A stretch of 64,000 nucleotides of DNA, from the NCBI RefSeq assembly GCF_003991135.1, contig NZ_CP016379.1:1860001-1924000 (forward strand), in the 5' to 3' direction. Both the position numbers and the translations under genes were made by a program. Source of the stretch: Anoxybacter fermentans. GTDB lineage: Bacteria > Bacillota > Halanaerobiia > DY22613. This document shows, piece by piece, positions 35,939 to 46,636 of the stretch (positions within the stretch are counted from its first letter, which is position 1; each line of letters opens with the position of its first letter). The notes under the pieces are model-generated. The model had not been told where the DNA came from, did not search any database, and saw nothing but the letters and a program-made list of their open reading frames with translations.

Positions 35939-37240
35939 TTATTCTTTTAAAGCTGCTACTTCAGCAACAAAAACTCCTTGTTGGTAAAGATATTTGACAA
36001 ATGCATCTACTACTGTTGGATCAAATTGTCGTCCCTTCTCTTCAATTAAAATATTAATAGCTCTTTCAATACTTAAGGCTTTTCTATATGGGCGATTTGA
36101 CGTCATGGCATCAAAAGCATCTGCCACACTTACAATCCGCGCTCCTAAAGGAATTTCTTCTTTAGCCAGTCGATCGGGATAGCCTGTCCCATCATATTTT
36201 TCATGATGATGACGAACAATCTTTCGAATATTTTTTAGCTCCTCGATATTTTTCAATACCTCATCAGCTACTACAGGATGCTGCCTAATAATAGCAAATT
36301 CTTCTCTAGTCAATTTTCCAGGCTTATTTAAAATTCTATGAGCAACCCCAATCTTTCCAATATCATGTAAAGTAGCAGCAAAGGCAATATCTCTAATCTC
36401 ATCTTCGTTCAACCCCAACATTTGAGCAATGGCAATAGAGTATTTCCGCACCTGTTTACTATGGGATGCAGTATAAGAATCTTTTATCTCTAATAAATCA
36501 ATTAAAATATCCATAACGCTAAATAAATTCTGTCGGAGCTTAATCTCCCGTTTCTGAAGTAAATCCTGTAGTTGAAACAGATAGGTTTTAATTAACCCAA
36601 TCTCGTCATCTTCAACCATCCTTAAAGGAAAAAAGTATTCATAATTCATTAAGCTCCCTACCATTTCTACCAATTCGTGCAAAGGTTTAATCACTCTTCT
36701 GGTGACTTTTTGTTGACAATAGAGAAATAATAAAAGCAGACTAATAAAAACAATCAACAAAATAAACTTAAATCGATTTAACGCCGCATCTGATATCTTT
36801 TTTTCTCTAAGATAGATTAAACTAAGTCCTGTTCCCGGAATTTGACGATGGTAAAGATAATAACGTTTATTATCAATTTTATAAGACTGGCCCTGATTAC
36901 CACTTTTCCAATCTACTTTTTTAAGGAAATGTTGATAAATTGTTGAAGTAAAATCTTCACCAGTTTTCCAAAGAAGATTATAATCTTCTCCTACCAGAAG
37001 AATAATCCCATCTAAGGGATAAAAATTACTAAACTCTGGCTGCCACTGTTCCTGACCGCTATACGAATTTAAATTATTTTGAATAAATTTTGTTAAATAA
37101 TCAATTTGAAGAAGATTTCGTTCATGGATCATTTTTTGATATATAGCCGAACAAACCATATAGGCAACTGAAGTAATTATAAATAACGGCAGGATCAAAC
37201 AAGTTAAATTTGATAAATATATTTTTCTGGCAATCTTCAC
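35939..37240 (-). CDS. Membrane HD-GYP signalling protein
   Basis: 433 residues from GTG at 37238-37240 (AGGAGG 8 nt upstream; a TTG one codon earlier is closer). Two membrane helices (about 10-32 and 158-178) bracket an extracytoplasmic sensor region; a HAMP-like linker leads to the HD-GYP domain (about 245-420) with TLHDIGKIG, HHEKYDGTGYPD and VADAFDAM. HD-GYP enzymes hydrolyse cyclic di-GMP. All metal ligands I can check are present. Confidence 0.9.
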   Translation of the reverse strand: MKIARKIYLSNLTCLILPLFIITSVAYMVCSAIYQKMIHERNLLQIDYLTKFIQNNLNSYSGQEQWQPEFSNFYPLDGIILLVGEDYNLLWKTGEDFTSTIYQHFLKKVDWKSGNQGQSYKIDNKRYYLYHRQIPGTGLSLIYLREKKISDAALNRFKFILLIVFISLLLLFLYCQQKVTRRVIKPLHELVEMVGSLMNYEYFFPLRMVEDDEIGLIKTYLFQLQDLLQKREIKLRQNLFSVMDILIDLLEIKDSYTASHSKQVRKYSIAIAQMLGLNEDEIRDIAFAATLHDIGKIGVAHRILNKPGKLTREEFAIIRQHPVVADEVLKNIEELKNIRKIVRHHHEKYDGTGYPDRLAKEEIPLGARIVSVADAFDAMTSNRPYRKALSIERAINILIEEKGRQFDPTVVDAFVKYLYQQGVFVAEVAALKE

Positions 37241-37420
37241 CAACGATGCCTCCTAAAATCAATATTATTAAAACCTATTTTTATTTTTACCAAATTCGAT
37301 TTTTTCATTAATTTCTCCTGTCTGAATTCCAAAAATTAGTACTTAAGACCTAAATGTCTATTAAAAGATCGCAAATGACTTCCACTTTACCCAGGTCACT
37401 CTTCATATAATCCTACTTCC

Positions 37421-38191
37421 CTATTCACCTTTTAACATAACCGCAAGCTGCCTGGCGTTAACGACAGCTTTTCCTTGAAAGTGATTGTTCATACTGATAT
37501 AGACTCTTGTCAACTGTTTTTCTAAAGCCTGAATTTTCTTCACCCACTCTCCCAATTCCTTCAGACTATAAAGGTAATTATACCGTTCATAGGCATGGTC
37601 ATGTTTCCACCATTTTTCAGCATTACGTCCGTGGAAGCGAATATAACCTAGATCGGTAGTCGCTTTGAAGACAGGCGGTAGAAGTTCGGGAAGTTGTGGC
37701 TCGTCTACTGAGACGAAACTTAAATTCAATCTGGATAGAAATTCAAAGACCGGCTCTTTCATCCAGGAATTATGCCGAAACTCCACAAAGATAGGATAAT
37801 CTGGTATATGATCTCTTAAACGAGCCAGATATTCACGGTTTTTCTGCTCATTTCTAAACCTTGAGGGAAACTGAGCCAGAATCCCCCCAAATTTATTGGC
37901 TTCAATAAGTGGCTCACAGGCTTCCATAAATTCTTTAAAGGGTATATCACGTCCGATTTTATGAGTCATGGATTGATGGGCCTTGATAATAAAAATAAAG
38001 TCATCAGGTGTCTTTTTCTGCATGTGATAAAATATAAATTTATTAGGCATCTGATAATAAGTAAAATTAATTTCAGTCATTTTAAACTCCCGTGCATAAT
38101 AGCTGAGAAGATCTTTTTTATCAATCCCCTCAGGATAGACTGGCCCAACCCAATCATTGTAACTATATCCAGAAGTACCAATAATAATCAT
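37421..38191 (-). CDS. DUF72 family protein
   Basis: 256 residues, TIM-barrel-like. IGTSGYSYNDWVGPVYPEG, ainitial EINFTYYQMP block, LAQFPSRFRN, FVEFRHNSW, YIRFHGRN and the C-terminal VYISMNNHFQGKAVVNA are the conserved blocks of the DUF72 (YecE) family. Function unknown in general. GGGGGTG precedes the ATG. Stands alone between the HD-GYP gene and a rubrerythrin-like gene. Confidence 0.9.
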   Translation of the reverse strand: MIIIGTSGYSYNDWVGPVYPEGIDKKDLLSYYAREFKMTEINFTYYQMPNKFIFYHMQKKTPDDFIFIIKAHQSMTHKIGRDIPFKEFMEACEPLIEANKFGGILAQFPSRFRNEQKNREYLARLRDHIPDYPIFVEFRHNSWMKEPVFEFLSRLNLSFVSVDEPQLPELLPPVFKATTDLGYIRFHGRNAEKWWKHDHAYERYNYLYSLKELGEWVKKIQALEKQLTRVYISMNNHFQGKAVVNARQLAVMLKGE

Positions 38192-38255
38192 TATTTAGAC
38201 ACCCCCTGTACCTTTATTATAGCATTTATGCAAAAAAAAAGCTATCAAAAATGTA

Positions 38256-38302
38256 AAAGACCTGTAACATACCCCTTACATCGGGTAAATTACAGGCCTT
38301 TT
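38256..38302 (-). terminator. Terminator of the rubrerythrin-like gene
   Basis: ACCTGTAA near 38261 pairs with TTACAGG near 38290, with T-rich sequence on both strands' exits. Confidence 0.65.
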
Positions 38303-38329
38303 TTGATTTGACTTATGCTTTAATTTTTA

Positions 38330-38749
38330 TTATTTAAAATAGCGTTTAAGTAATCCTTTGAGAGCATTGCAATGGCGTGCTTCGTCTTTGGCTGACTCAT
38401 CAAAGAAGTCATGAGCAGGGTCAATATTAGCCTCTTTAGCTTTGACGGCAGCTTCCCGCTTACCCTTGTTGGCCCCAGCTTCACCTTTCATCATCTTCTC
38501 TAAATTTTCTCTGGTACTATTAGAAATTTTACCGTTCATCTCTGCAAATCTTGCAGCATGTTCTGCTTCTTCCCAGGCAATAGTCTTCAAGACTTCAGCA
38601 ATCTCAGGATATCCTTCACGCTGAGCCTGGCGAGCCATAGCAAGATAAATCCCAACTTCTATAGTTTCACCCTTAAAATTATTATCTACTGCCTGTTCTA
38701 ATTCAGTCCCTTTGGTGACACCAAGTCTGTTTTCAATAACCAGCTCCAT
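38330..38749 (-). CDS. Rubrerythrin-like diiron protein lacking rubredoxin domain
   Basis: 139 residues, four-helix ferritin-like fold. Iron ligands visible as [20 protein letters not shown] and [10 protein letters not shown]. The C-terminal rubredoxin domain of classical rubrerythrin is absent, so electrons must come from a separate protein. Family members reduce peroxide in anaerobes. AGGAGG lies upstream of the ATG. Single gene. Confidence 0.88.
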   Translation of the reverse strand: MELVIENRLGVTKGTELEQAVDNNFKGETIEVGIYLAMARQAQREGYPEIAEVLKTIAWEEAEHAARFAEMNGKISNSTRENLEKMMKGEAGANKGKREAAVKAKEANIDPAHDFFDESAKDEARHCNALKGLLKRYFK

Positions 38750-38820
38750 GTTTAAACCTCCTTTATGGTAATGAAATGAGAGAAGGCATCTAGATTTATG
38801 TTTTGCTAAGTAAGGAGGTT

Positions 38821-40527
38821 TTAAACCTTAAACTTTTGCACCATCTTATTCAAATCCTCAGCTAATTTAGCCTGTTTTTCAGCAACCCTGGCCACTTCTT
38901 CTACTGCCCTTGTCGTCTCTGCTACTTTTTCGGATATTTCTTGAGAACTAAAAGCAGCTTGATCCACAACACTGGCCACGGACTCGATAACATTATTAAC
39001 CTGTTCGATAGAAGATGATATTTGCTCTGTACCTCTTGCAAGGTCCTCAACCAAATTACGAACAAATTCCGCATCTTTCAAATATTGAACCCCTGTGTTA
39101 ACCAATACTTGATAATCAGAAGCAACCTTCTCGTCTATGAATTTTAAAACACTATTTGCATTTTCTACTAAATTTTTAAAGGAAACCTGAACCTGCTGAA
39201 CGGTTGATTGAATACCGGCTACAGTCTTAATAGACTGCTCAGCCAATTTACGAATCTCTTCTGCTACAACAGCAAAACCTGAACCTTGATCGCCTGCTCT
39301 TGCTGCTTCAATAGCAGCATTTAAAGCTAACAGATTAGTTTGATTGGCTATATTGGAAATAATGCCAGCCATTTCTTCTATCTCTGCTACCACTTTCCCT
39401 TCCTCTATAGCTCTTAAAATATTAGCCTGTCTTTCTTTATACATAGCCTCAGCCAACTTCCTGGACTCTTCTGCATTGGTTTTCATTTCTTCAGCCCGAT
39501 GCTTAATCTCTTTCACCGAACGATTACCTTCTTCAGCTTTTTTAGCCAACTGTTTTGAAGACCTATTTATTTCTTGAGATGAAGCACTTATCTCTTCAGT
39601 AGACGCACTGGTCTCTTCCATACCACTGGCAATTTGCTGGGTGCCTGCATTAATATGTTGAGCTTTATCATTAATTTTTTCAACCGCTGCTGATAATTCT
39701 TGACTTGCAGCATTCAATTCATCCGCATTGATTGTTATCTGCTCAATCATTTCTCTTAAATTACTGCGCATATCATTGAATACCTTAACTAAAATACCAA
39801 TTTCGTCTTTTCTTGTAATATCCAATTCTTTTTCTCTCAAGTTACCATTGGCAACTTCCTGGGCAAACTTTACTAACTTTGATATTGGGCTGGTAATGCT
39901 TTTTGTAATAAATATTGCAGTGAGAAAAGCCAATATAGTGGCTAATACTAATACAACAAGTATTATATTTGTTGCTTTCTTAAAATCATAAACTGCATGT
40001 TTATAAAACTCTTCAGCATGATTTCGAGCTGAATTAATTAGTTCATTTATTTCACGGTTTAATAATGCTACCCGCTCAGCACCTTTTCCTTCGGCAATAT
40101 ATGCTGCCTCTTTCTTTTTCCCTACCATAATTAATTTAATAACCTCATCATGAATGGATTTCCAATCTTTAAATGCCTGGTAAGCAGTATCAACAACTTT
40201 TTTATCTCCTAGAAAACGTTTATAAATAATATCAAAACTATCATATATTTTTTTCTCTAACTCATTTATCTTTTTTATAGACTCTTCAATTTGACTATTA
40301 TCCGTAGCAATAAAAATATCCTTCATTTCCGAATTTATCTTTACTATATTAGATTCAATCTCCAATGCTGTATTATTAATAACAAACGGATGTTTATACA
40401 TTTTCTCCATTAAATTTTCTAAACTATACATATATCTTATTCCCATTATACCTACAACACTAGTAAGCAATATTACCAGCGCAAAACCCAGTATCATCTT
40501 TTTTGATAAGTTTATATTTTTTAACAT
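38821..40527 (-). CDS. Methyl-accepting chemotaxis protein
   Basis: 568 residues. Two membrane helices (about 11-31 and 188-208) flank a four-helix-bundle-type ligand domain; HAMP (about 208-262) and a long coiled signalling domain with the hairpin tip [18 protein letters not shown] and [15 protein letters not shown]. The signalling tip binds CheW and CheA. No other chemotaxis gene is nearby. Ligand unknown. Confidence 0.92.
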   Translation of the reverse strand: MLKNINLSKKMILGFALVILLTSVVGIMGIRYMYSLENLMEKMYKHPFVINNTALEIESNIVKINSEMKDIFIATDNSQIEESIKKINELEKKIYDSFDIIYKRFLGDKKVVDTAYQAFKDWKSIHDEVIKLIMVGKKKEAAYIAEGKGAERVALLNREINELINSARNHAEEFYKHAVYDFKKATNIILVVLVLATILAFLTAIFITKSITSPISKLVKFAQEVANGNLREKELDITRKDEIGILVKVFNDMRSNLREMIEQITINADELNAASQELSAAVEKINDKAQHINAGTQQIASGMEETSASTEEISASSQEINRSSKQLAKKAEEGNRSVKEIKHRAEEMKTNAEESRKLAEAMYKERQANILRAIEEGKVVAEIEEMAGIISNIANQTNLLALNAAIEAARAGDQGSGFAVVAEEIRKLAEQSIKTVAGIQSTVQQVQVSFKNLVENANSVLKFIDEKVASDYQVLVNTGVQYLKDAEFVRNLVEDLARGTEQISSSIEQVNNVIESVASVVDQAAFSSQEISEKVAETTRAVEEVARVAEKQAKLAEDLNKMVQKFKV

Positions 40528-40680
40528 CTATGTATCCTCCTTTTCATTTTTGAATACTTGCGGGTATCAAAAAAGTAGACAGCTCCAGAGATATTTGGAT
40601 AATATTTTCCTAACTACACCCAAACTAATATTAACATATAAATCTCCAAAAGTCGAGTTAAAATCAGCAACCTCAAAGAT

Positions 40681-40710
40681 AAAAAAGAACTCGAAACCAA
40701 TTGTTTCGAG
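40681..40710 (-). terminator. Terminator of the D,D-carboxypeptidase gene
   Basis: CTCGAAAC (40690-40697)/GTTTCGAG (40703-40710), followed on the minus strand by TTCTTTTTT. Confidence 0.85.
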
Positions 40711-40722
40711 CCCCTGAATCTA

Positions 40723-41928
40723 TCATCTAAACAAATTAACCAGACTTAAGAAAAGATTCTTAAGCATCTGAAAGATAATCTGAAAAATTGTTCCACGCTC
40801 TACATCAGATTGAGCTTTCAGAGGAATTCTTCCAATCTCGGTACCATCTTTTTTGACAACCATCTCACCCAGGATTTCACCAGCCTTGATTGGTGCAATA
40901 ATCCTTTCACGCAACACTATCTCTGTAGTAACCTTCTCATCAGCCCCTTTCCTTAATGGTACCTTAAAATCAGTTCCGGCAATTACCCCAACTTCTTCTA
41001 CTTTTCCCCTGGAAACCCTTACTTTTTGAACCAACTGATCTTTTTCCACCACCTCATAAGCCTTAAAAGCATTAAATCCATAGCTCAAAAGTGTACTAAC
41101 TTCCTTAAAACGAATATCTGAAGTAGGAGCTCCCATTACAACAGCAATAAACCTAAGCCCGTTCCGCTCACCTGTTGCAGATAAACAATACTTAGCTTCA
41201 TTGGTATATCCTGTCTTTAGACCATCTACCCCTTGATAATGTCGAACTAATTTATTGGTATTATTGAGAACAAATTCACCATTCCGGACATAATCAATCC
41301 AGGTCGAAGTCCATTCTAAAACCCTGGGATATTTAAGCAGTTCCCGTGACATGATGGCGACATCTTTTGCACTTGTATAATTACCCTTAACCCCCGGATC
41401 ATCGGGTGGAAGACCGTTGGTATTATAAAAATATGTATTGGTAAGCCCCAATTCTTTGGCCTTTTCATTCATTTTTCTAACAAATGCTTCTTCTGTCCCA
41501 TACAGATACTCAGCAACCGCCACACATGAGTCATTAGCAGAGGCAATAGCAATGGATTTAATCAAATCCTCTAATGACATCTCTTCTCCTACTTCCAGAT
41601 AAATCTGAGACCCGCCCATTCTCATCGCATTTTCGCTGGCACGTACTATATCTGTAAGATTGGCCCTTCCTTCCTCTAATGCTTCCATAATTAGAAGTAG
41701 AGTCATAATTTTGGTAATACTAGCCGGGGGCAATTTTTCATCCGGATTTTTTGAAAAAATAATCTCTCCTGTCGAGGCTTCCATTAAAATAGCTGATCTT
41801 GACTGTAAAGTAAAAACAGGTTGTTCTGCCTGGGTAGGAAGACTAAAAATTGGTATAACAATGAATATAGTACAAAAGACCGCCATGAATCTTAAAAAAG
41901 AACAATTAAAATAGCCACAACCTGGCAC
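40723..41928 (-). CDS. D-alanyl-D-alanine carboxypeptidase (DacF/PBP5 type)
   Basis: 401 residues from a GTG at 41926-41928, placed 8 nt after GGAGG; the longer frame to 41985 has this site inside it. Signal/anchor segment (FMAVFCTIFIVIPIF), then the serine transpeptidase-like domain with SITKIM (catalytic Ser-x-x-Lys), SANDSC (SxN) and DGLKTGYT (KTG). The C-terminal beta domain and a final amphipathic helix (LKNLFLSLVNLFR) would anchor it to the membrane. Removes the last D-Ala from stem peptides. Sporulating relatives use such enzymes for spore cortex. Confidence 0.9.
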   Translation of the reverse strand: MPGCGYFNCSFLRFMAVFCTIFIVIPIFSLPTQAEQPVFTLQSRSAILMEASTGEIIFSKNPDEKLPPASITKIMTLLLIMEALEEGRANLTDIVRASENAMRMGGSQIYLEVGEEMSLEDLIKSIAIASANDSCVAVAEYLYGTEEAFVRKMNEKAKELGLTNTYFYNTNGLPPDDPGVKGNYTSAKDVAIMSRELLKYPRVLEWTSTWIDYVRNGEFVLNNTNKLVRHYQGVDGLKTGYTNEAKYCLSATGERNGLRFIAVVMGAPTSDIRFKEVSTLLSYGFNAFKAYEVVEKDQLVQKVRVSRGKVEEVGVIAGTDFKVPLRKGADEKVTTEIVLRERIIAPIKAGEILGEMVVKKDGTEIGRIPLKAQSDVERGTIFQIIFQMLKNLFLSLVNLFR

Positions 41929-42055
41929 CCATTTTCCCTCCTTTACCAGACATTCTTTAATAATTTTTATTTGAAAGAATCGCAAAATATGTATGGTAAA
42001 AGTAGGGAAATAATAGGGATACGGGATCTGAAATTTTAAAGCATGAGAGGATTAA

Positions 42056-42134
42056 AGTGTAAAAAGCTAATTTTGAGCACCATAGAAATTTTTCGTTTAA
42101 CTATCTTAATGAGATTGAAGGAGAAATAAGGCCT
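42056..42134 (+). repeat. Repeat A, copy 9 (left half only)
   Basis: AGTGTAAAAAGCTAATTTTGAGCACCAT… up to AAATAAGGCCT, closest to copy 2; homology ends at the base of the first apical hairpin. Lies in the divergent gap between the carboxypeptidase gene and a ferritin-like gene. Confidence 0.82.
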
Positions 42135-42217
42135 TATAACCTGGAACGTTTCCTCCAATTAAAAAATATCATAATTGTAGTAAAAGTAAATTCAAAATTA
42201 TAAGGGAGGTTTTTAAT

Positions 42218-42667
42218 ATGCATTATTATCCCGGTCCTTATCCATATATGTATGACAAAAGTCTTAAAAAAACTTTAGAGTTAATCAGAAGGGCTGTAGC
42301 AGATGAAACCCGTGATCGAAAGTTCTATGAATATCTAATTAATCAGGCGCCCAATGAAAAAGAAAAAAATATTATTGCCAGCATCCGGGATGACGAAATG
42401 AAACATTTCAGAATGTTTAGGGAAATTTATCATGACATCACCGGGCATTATCCTGTACCTTTAGATAAAGAAGAATTTGAAAAACCAGCAAGTTATCTTG
42501 ACGGCATTGAAAAAGCCCTTTTTGATGAATTGGAGACTGTAGAAATGTATCGTCAGATTTACTTTGGATTGAGAACCAGAAAACATAGAGATATGTTATT
42601 TGAAATTATTACAGATGAACTAAAACATGCCAGTAAATTCAATTACCTCTATACCAGAAACCTTTAA
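42218..42667 (+). CDS. Ferritin-like diiron protein
   Basis: 149 residues. A tyrosine/proline-rich N-terminus (MHYYPGPYPYMYD) precedes a four-helix ferritin-like domain with ligand pairs DETRDRKFYEY, RDDEMKHF, DELETVEMY and TDELKHASKF. It resembles the YhjR-type rubrerythrin relatives of spore formers. Role in iron or oxidative stress, or spore coat, cannot be settled from sequence. AAGGGAGG precedes the ATG. Confidence 0.8.
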   Translation: MHYYPGPYPYMYDKSLKKTLELIRRAVADETRDRKFYEYLINQAPNEKEKNIIASIRDDEMKHFRMFREIYHDITGHYPVPLDKEEFEKPASYLDGIEKALFDELETVEMYRQIYFGLRTRKHRDMLFEIITDELKHASKFNYLYTRNL

Positions 42668-42680
42668 TTCCAAAAAATTA

Positions 42681-42716
42681 AGAGAACTCCCTTCAAAAAA
42701 GAGGAGTTCTCTCTTT
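42681..42716 (+). terminator. Terminator of the ferritin-like gene
   Basis: AGAGAACTCC (42681-42690)/GGAGTTCTCT (42703-42712), then CTTTAATTT. Confidence 0.8.
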
Positions 42717-42731
42717 AATTTCTATGATCTC

Positions 42732-42854
42732 ACTGCAAAAAGCTAATTTTTCACTTTAAAAGAAATTTTTCGAACCATCTAAAGTTCGACTGAAATCTCA
42801 CTAAGATGGTTTAACGAACAATTTCTATATCGCTCAAAATTAGCTTTTTGCAGT
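42732..42854 (-). repeat. Repeat A, copy 10 (123-bp short form)
   Basis: Complete outer arms but no apical hairpins: sequence jumps from CATCTAAAGTTCGA straight to CTGAAATCTCACTAAGATGG. The missing part in long copies is bounded by TTCGA on both sides. Same junction as copy 16. Between convergent genes. Confidence 0.9.
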
Positions 42855-42862
42855 TTAATCTT

Positions 42863-44167
42863 CTATTGAATTACCTCATAAATTAATGGTTTACCCTTCG
42901 GTTTCTCATCCGAGATAGTAAAAGCATTTTTCAAAAGTGATAAAGCATCATTCAGCCGTTTTTCATCATTAACATGTAATTCAGCCAGAGCCTCACCAGC
43001 TTTAACTTCATCCCCAACTTTCTTCTTCAATACAACCCCAACAGCCAGGTCAATCTGAGAATCCTTAGTCTCCCGACCAGCACCTAAAAGCATGGCACTT
43101 AAACCTACATCAATAGCTACAATTTTCTGAACATAACCGGATTTTTCAGCCTTTAGTTCCACAACTTTTTTCGCCTTTGGTAAAAGATCAGGATTATCAA
43201 TAACCTCAGGATTTCCATCCTGGGCTGCAACCATCTCTTTCAACTTTTTTAAAGCTTTACCTGTCCTGATAGACTCTTCTAATTTTTTACGCCCTTCTTC
43301 AGAACTAGTCACCACATTGGCTAAAACCAGCATATAAGACCCCAGTGTCAAACAGAGTTCGTATAAATCATCTGGTCCTTCACCTTTCAGTGTATCAATA
43401 GCTTCCCTCACTTCTAATGCATTTCCCACTGCAAATCCTAAGGGTTGATCCATATCTGTCAATACTGCTACTGTCTTGCGTCCCAGGTTGTTACCGATAT
43501 CTACCATCTCTCGAGCCAGCTTTTTCGCATCTTCATACTCGGTCATAAAGGCGCCCGAACCTGTCTTTACATCGAGAACAATTGCATTTGCCCCTGCCGC
43601 CAGTTTTTTACTCATAATACTACTGGCAATAAGGGGAATACTTCTAACGGTTGCAGTCACATCCCTCAAACTATATAATTTCTTATCGGCTGGAACCAGA
43701 TTCCCAGTCTGGCTTACAACAGCAACACCAATCTCGTTTACATTCTTGACAAACTCTTCACTGTTCAGAGAAACTCTAAATCCTTCGATAGATTCTAATT
43801 TATCCAGAGTCCCTCCGGTATGACCCAGACCACGGCCCGACATTTTAGCAACAGGAGCACCGCAGGAAGCAACTAAAGGAGCTAGTACCAGAGTAGTAGT
43901 ATCACCAACCCCACCGGTACTATGTTTATCTACCTTAGTTCCTTTTATACTACTTAAATCAACCTGATCTCCAGAATTAACCATTGCCATCGTCAAATCA
44001 GCAGTTTCCCGCTTAGTCATCCCCTGAAAGTAAATCGCCATAGCCAGAGCTGACATCTGATAATCGGGAATTTCACCCGATGTATATCCTTTAATAAGAA
44101 ACTGAATCTCTTCTGTAGTTAATTCCTTCCCATCTCTCTTCTTCCGGATTAAATCGACAGCTCTCAT
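42863..44167 (-). CDS. pdp: Pyrimidine-nucleoside phosphorylase
   Basis: 434 residues. Phosphorolysis of uridine and thymidine to base plus (deoxy)ribose-1-phosphate. [35 protein letters not shown] and the phosphate-site KTGSGAFM are intact, with the C-terminal alpha/beta domain. Last gene of deoB-punA-pdp, 8 nt after punA; its product sugar phosphate feeds DeoB. Confidence 0.95.
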   Translation of the reverse strand: MRAVDLIRKKRDGKELTTEEIQFLIKGYTSGEIPDYQMSALAMAIYFQGMTKRETADLTMAMVNSGDQVDLSSIKGTKVDKHSTGGVGDTTTLVLAPLVASCGAPVAKMSGRGLGHTGGTLDKLESIEGFRVSLNSEEFVKNVNEIGVAVVSQTGNLVPADKKLYSLRDVTATVRSIPLIASSIMSKKLAAGANAIVLDVKTGSGAFMTEYEDAKKLAREMVDIGNNLGRKTVAVLTDMDQPLGFAVGNALEVREAIDTLKGEGPDDLYELCLTLGSYMLVLANVVTSSEEGRKKLEESIRTGKALKKLKEMVAAQDGNPEVIDNPDLLPKAKKVVELKAEKSGYVQKIVAIDVGLSAMLLGAGRETKDSQIDLAVGVVLKKKVGDEVKAGEALAELHVNDEKRLNDALSLLKNAFTISDEKPKGKPLIYEVIQ

Positions 44168-44175
44168 CCTCTATT

Positions 44176-45000
44176 TTATACCTCCTTTACAATCCCACGC
44201 ACCAACTTAATGAATTTAGGTTTGGTCCGTTCCGCTGTCTCCATCACTTCACTATGATCCAGTGGCTGAGGCAATACTCCCGCAGCCATATTGGTAATAC
44301 AGGAAATCCCCAGTACCCTAATTCCCATATGATTAGCTACAATTACTTCGGGAACAGTTGACATACCTACAGCATCTGCCCCCAGGCGGCGGAAAGCCTT
44401 TATTTCAGCCGGTGTCTCATAACTGGGCCCAGTTACAGCAATATAAACCCCTTTTCTTGTGGAAATACCTAATTTTTCTGCAACCTTTTCTCCAAGTTCG
44501 ATTAATTCAGGATCATAAGCGTGGGTCATATCTGGAAAACGTGGACCAAACTCTTCATAGTTTTTGCCTATCAATGGATTGGTTCCCATAAAATTAATAT
44601 GATCCCTGATAAACATTAAATCACCAACGTTGAAGTTTTCATTAATACCTCCAGAGGCATTAGTAACAATTAGTGTTTTAATCCCCAGCAATTTCATGCT
44701 CCGGACCGGACGGGTTATCTCCTCCATAGAATATCCTTCATAAAAGTGGAACCGTCCCTGCATGATCAAAACCCGCTTACCTTCAAGCATTCCAACTACC
44801 AGACGTCCCGCATGGCCCTGAACAGTTGAAACCGGGAAGTTAGGGATATCTTCATAAGGAATAATAGTTGGATTTTCAACTTCTTCAGCCAATATTCCCA
44901 AACCCGATCCCAAAATCATTCCGATCTCAGGTTCAAAAGGAATCTTATCTTTGATGTAATTCACACTTTCAATAATTTTTTTTACATCCATAGTCCTCAC
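44176..45000 (-). CDS. punA: Purine-nucleoside phosphorylase
   Basis: 274 residues, trimeric-type PNP. Phosphate-site GSGLGILAEEVENP, RFHFYEGYS, NASGGINENFNVGDL and the purine-site SYETPAEIKAFRRLGADAVGMS, VIVANHMG. Cleaves guanosine and inosine nucleosides. 2 nt from deoB and 8 nt from pdp. Confidence 0.93.
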   Translation of the reverse strand: MRTMDVKKIIESVNYIKDKIPFEPEIGMILGSGLGILAEEVENPTIIPYEDIPNFPVSTVQGHAGRLVVGMLEGKRVLIMQGRFHFYEGYSMEEITRPVRSMKLLGIKTLIVTNASGGINENFNVGDLMFIRDHINFMGTNPLIGKNYEEFGPRFPDMTHAYDPELIELGEKVAEKLGISTRKGVYIAVTGPSYETPAEIKAFRRLGADAVGMSTVPEVIVANHMGIRVLGISCITNMAAGVLPQPLDHSEVMETAERTKPKFIKLVRGIVKEV

Positions 45001-45002
45001 TC

Positions 45003-46178
45003 CTATTTTAAAATTTCTTTAGCAAAACTCTCCCCGTTTTCAGGAGATGGTACACCTAATAATTCAGTTACCGTTGCTCCAAGATCTGCAAAACTCTCCC
45101 TTACTCCAATATTATACCCTTCTTTGATAGCCTTACCAAAAATCAATACAGGAACCTGTTCTCTGGTATGGTCTGTTCCCGGATGTGTAGGGTCACAACC
45201 ATGATCAGCAGTAATTATCAATACATCTTCAGGTTTCATGGCCTCAATTAACTCTGGAATCCGCCCATCAAACTCTTCTAATGCTCTGGCATAGCCCTCT
45301 ACATTATTTCTATGTCCATAGACCATATCAAACTCCACCAGATTTGCAAAAATTAATCCAGGTTTTTCCTGAACCATAAAATCCAAAATTGCATCTACCG
45401 AATCCATATTGGATACAGTATGGTTCGACTGGGTCAAACCCCGTTTAGCAAAAATATCCTCAATTTTACCAACTCCCATTACTTCAAGACCCGCTTCTTT
45501 TATAAGATCCAGAATTGTCTTTTTAGGTGGTTCTAATGAAAAATCTTCTCTCCGTTCTGTCCGGGTAAAGTTTCCAGGAGTACCCACAAATGGTCGGGCA
45601 ATGACCCGTCCTACAGCATGGGGGCCAGTAAGGATTTTTCTGGCCTTTCGACACATTTCATATAATTCCTCAACAGGGATAATCTCTTCATGGGCAGCGA
45701 TCTGAAATACACTATCAGCAGAAGTATAGACAATGGGTTTTCCTGTCTTCATATGTTCTTCCCCAAGCTCCTGAATGATAACGGTACCCGAAGCAGGAAC
45801 ATTCCCAAGAACTTTACGACCAATGGCCTTCTCAAAAGCATCAATTACTTCCTTAGGAAAACCATTTGGATATGTGCGGAAAGGTTCTTCTAAAATAATC
45901 CCTGCTATCTCCCAATGGCCTGTAGTAGTATCTTTTCCTTTTGAACATTCCCTCATTATCCCATATACTCCACGACCAGGCTTAGCCGGTACTCCGGGAA
46001 TGTGATCTATATTACCCAGGCCCAATTCAGCCATATTGGGTAAGTTCAACCCACCCATCTTCTCAGCTATATGGATAAGAGTATTCGCACCTTCATCACC
46101 GTATTCATAAGCATCTGGCATTGCACCAATCCCTACACTATCCAGTACAATAAGAATCACTCGATTTACTTCACTCAA
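45003..46178 (-). CDS. deoB: Phosphopentomutase
   Basis: 391 residues. Converts (deoxy)ribose-1-phosphate to the 5-phosphate, linking nucleoside phosphorylases to the pentose phosphate pathway or DeoC. Alkaline-phosphatase-fold metal motifs: [22 protein letters not shown] (nucleophile Thr) and [21 protein letters not shown] start with GGGAG 9 nt upstream. First gene of the salvage operon. Confidence 0.95.
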   Translation of the reverse strand: MSEVNRVILIVLDSVGIGAMPDAYEYGDEGANTLIHIAEKMGGLNLPNMAELGLGNIDHIPGVPAKPGRGVYGIMRECSKGKDTTTGHWEIAGIILEEPFRTYPNGFPKEVIDAFEKAIGRKVLGNVPASGTVIIQELGEEHMKTGKPIVYTSADSVFQIAAHEEIIPVEELYEMCRKARKILTGPHAVGRVIARPFVGTPGNFTRTERREDFSLEPPKKTILDLIKEAGLEVMGVGKIEDIFAKRGLTQSNHTVSNMDSVDAILDFMVQEKPGLIFANLVEFDMVYGHRNNVEGYARALEEFDGRIPELIEAMKPEDVLIITADHGCDPTHPGTDHTREQVPVLIFGKAIKEGYNIGVRESFADLGATVTELLGVPSPENGESFAKEILK

Positions 46179-46374
46179 TTAACATCACTCCCTTTTAAAT
46201 CTCAATAACAATAATAGTTTGTCCTTATATTTAGAAGATTATCATTTGCCAGATGTCTGACAACTATCTATTATATATATTCATTAACCTCGTAATTTTT
46301 TCCTTCTCAATTATTAAAAATTTATTTATAAATTATAAATTTTAAGTAAACTTCCAACTACAATATTAGGTTAT

Positions 46375-46581
46375 ACTGCAGAAAGCTAATTTTAAGCGAC
46401 ATAGAAATTTTTCGCTAAACCATCTTACCGAGATTTCGACGAAATAAGTCCTCATCACAGGAGTTGATGAACTAATCAAGGGTCAGGAAGGCCCTTTGAT
46501 TAGGAAACCTTATTTCGGCGGAAATCGAGCTTTAGATGGTTCAAAAAATTTCTCAAAAACGAAAAATTAGCTTTCTGCAGT
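46375..46581 (+). repeat. Repeat A, copy 11 (207 bp)
   Basis: Left ACTGCAGAAAGCT and right AGCTTTCTGCAGT: an A-to-G on the left matched by T-to-C on the right. Between deoB and the TPR gene, co-oriented. Confidence 0.93.
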
Positions 46582-46636
46582 ATAACCATAAATCTATATG
46601 TTTTCTAGTTAAAATATGATAACTATTTTTTACCTC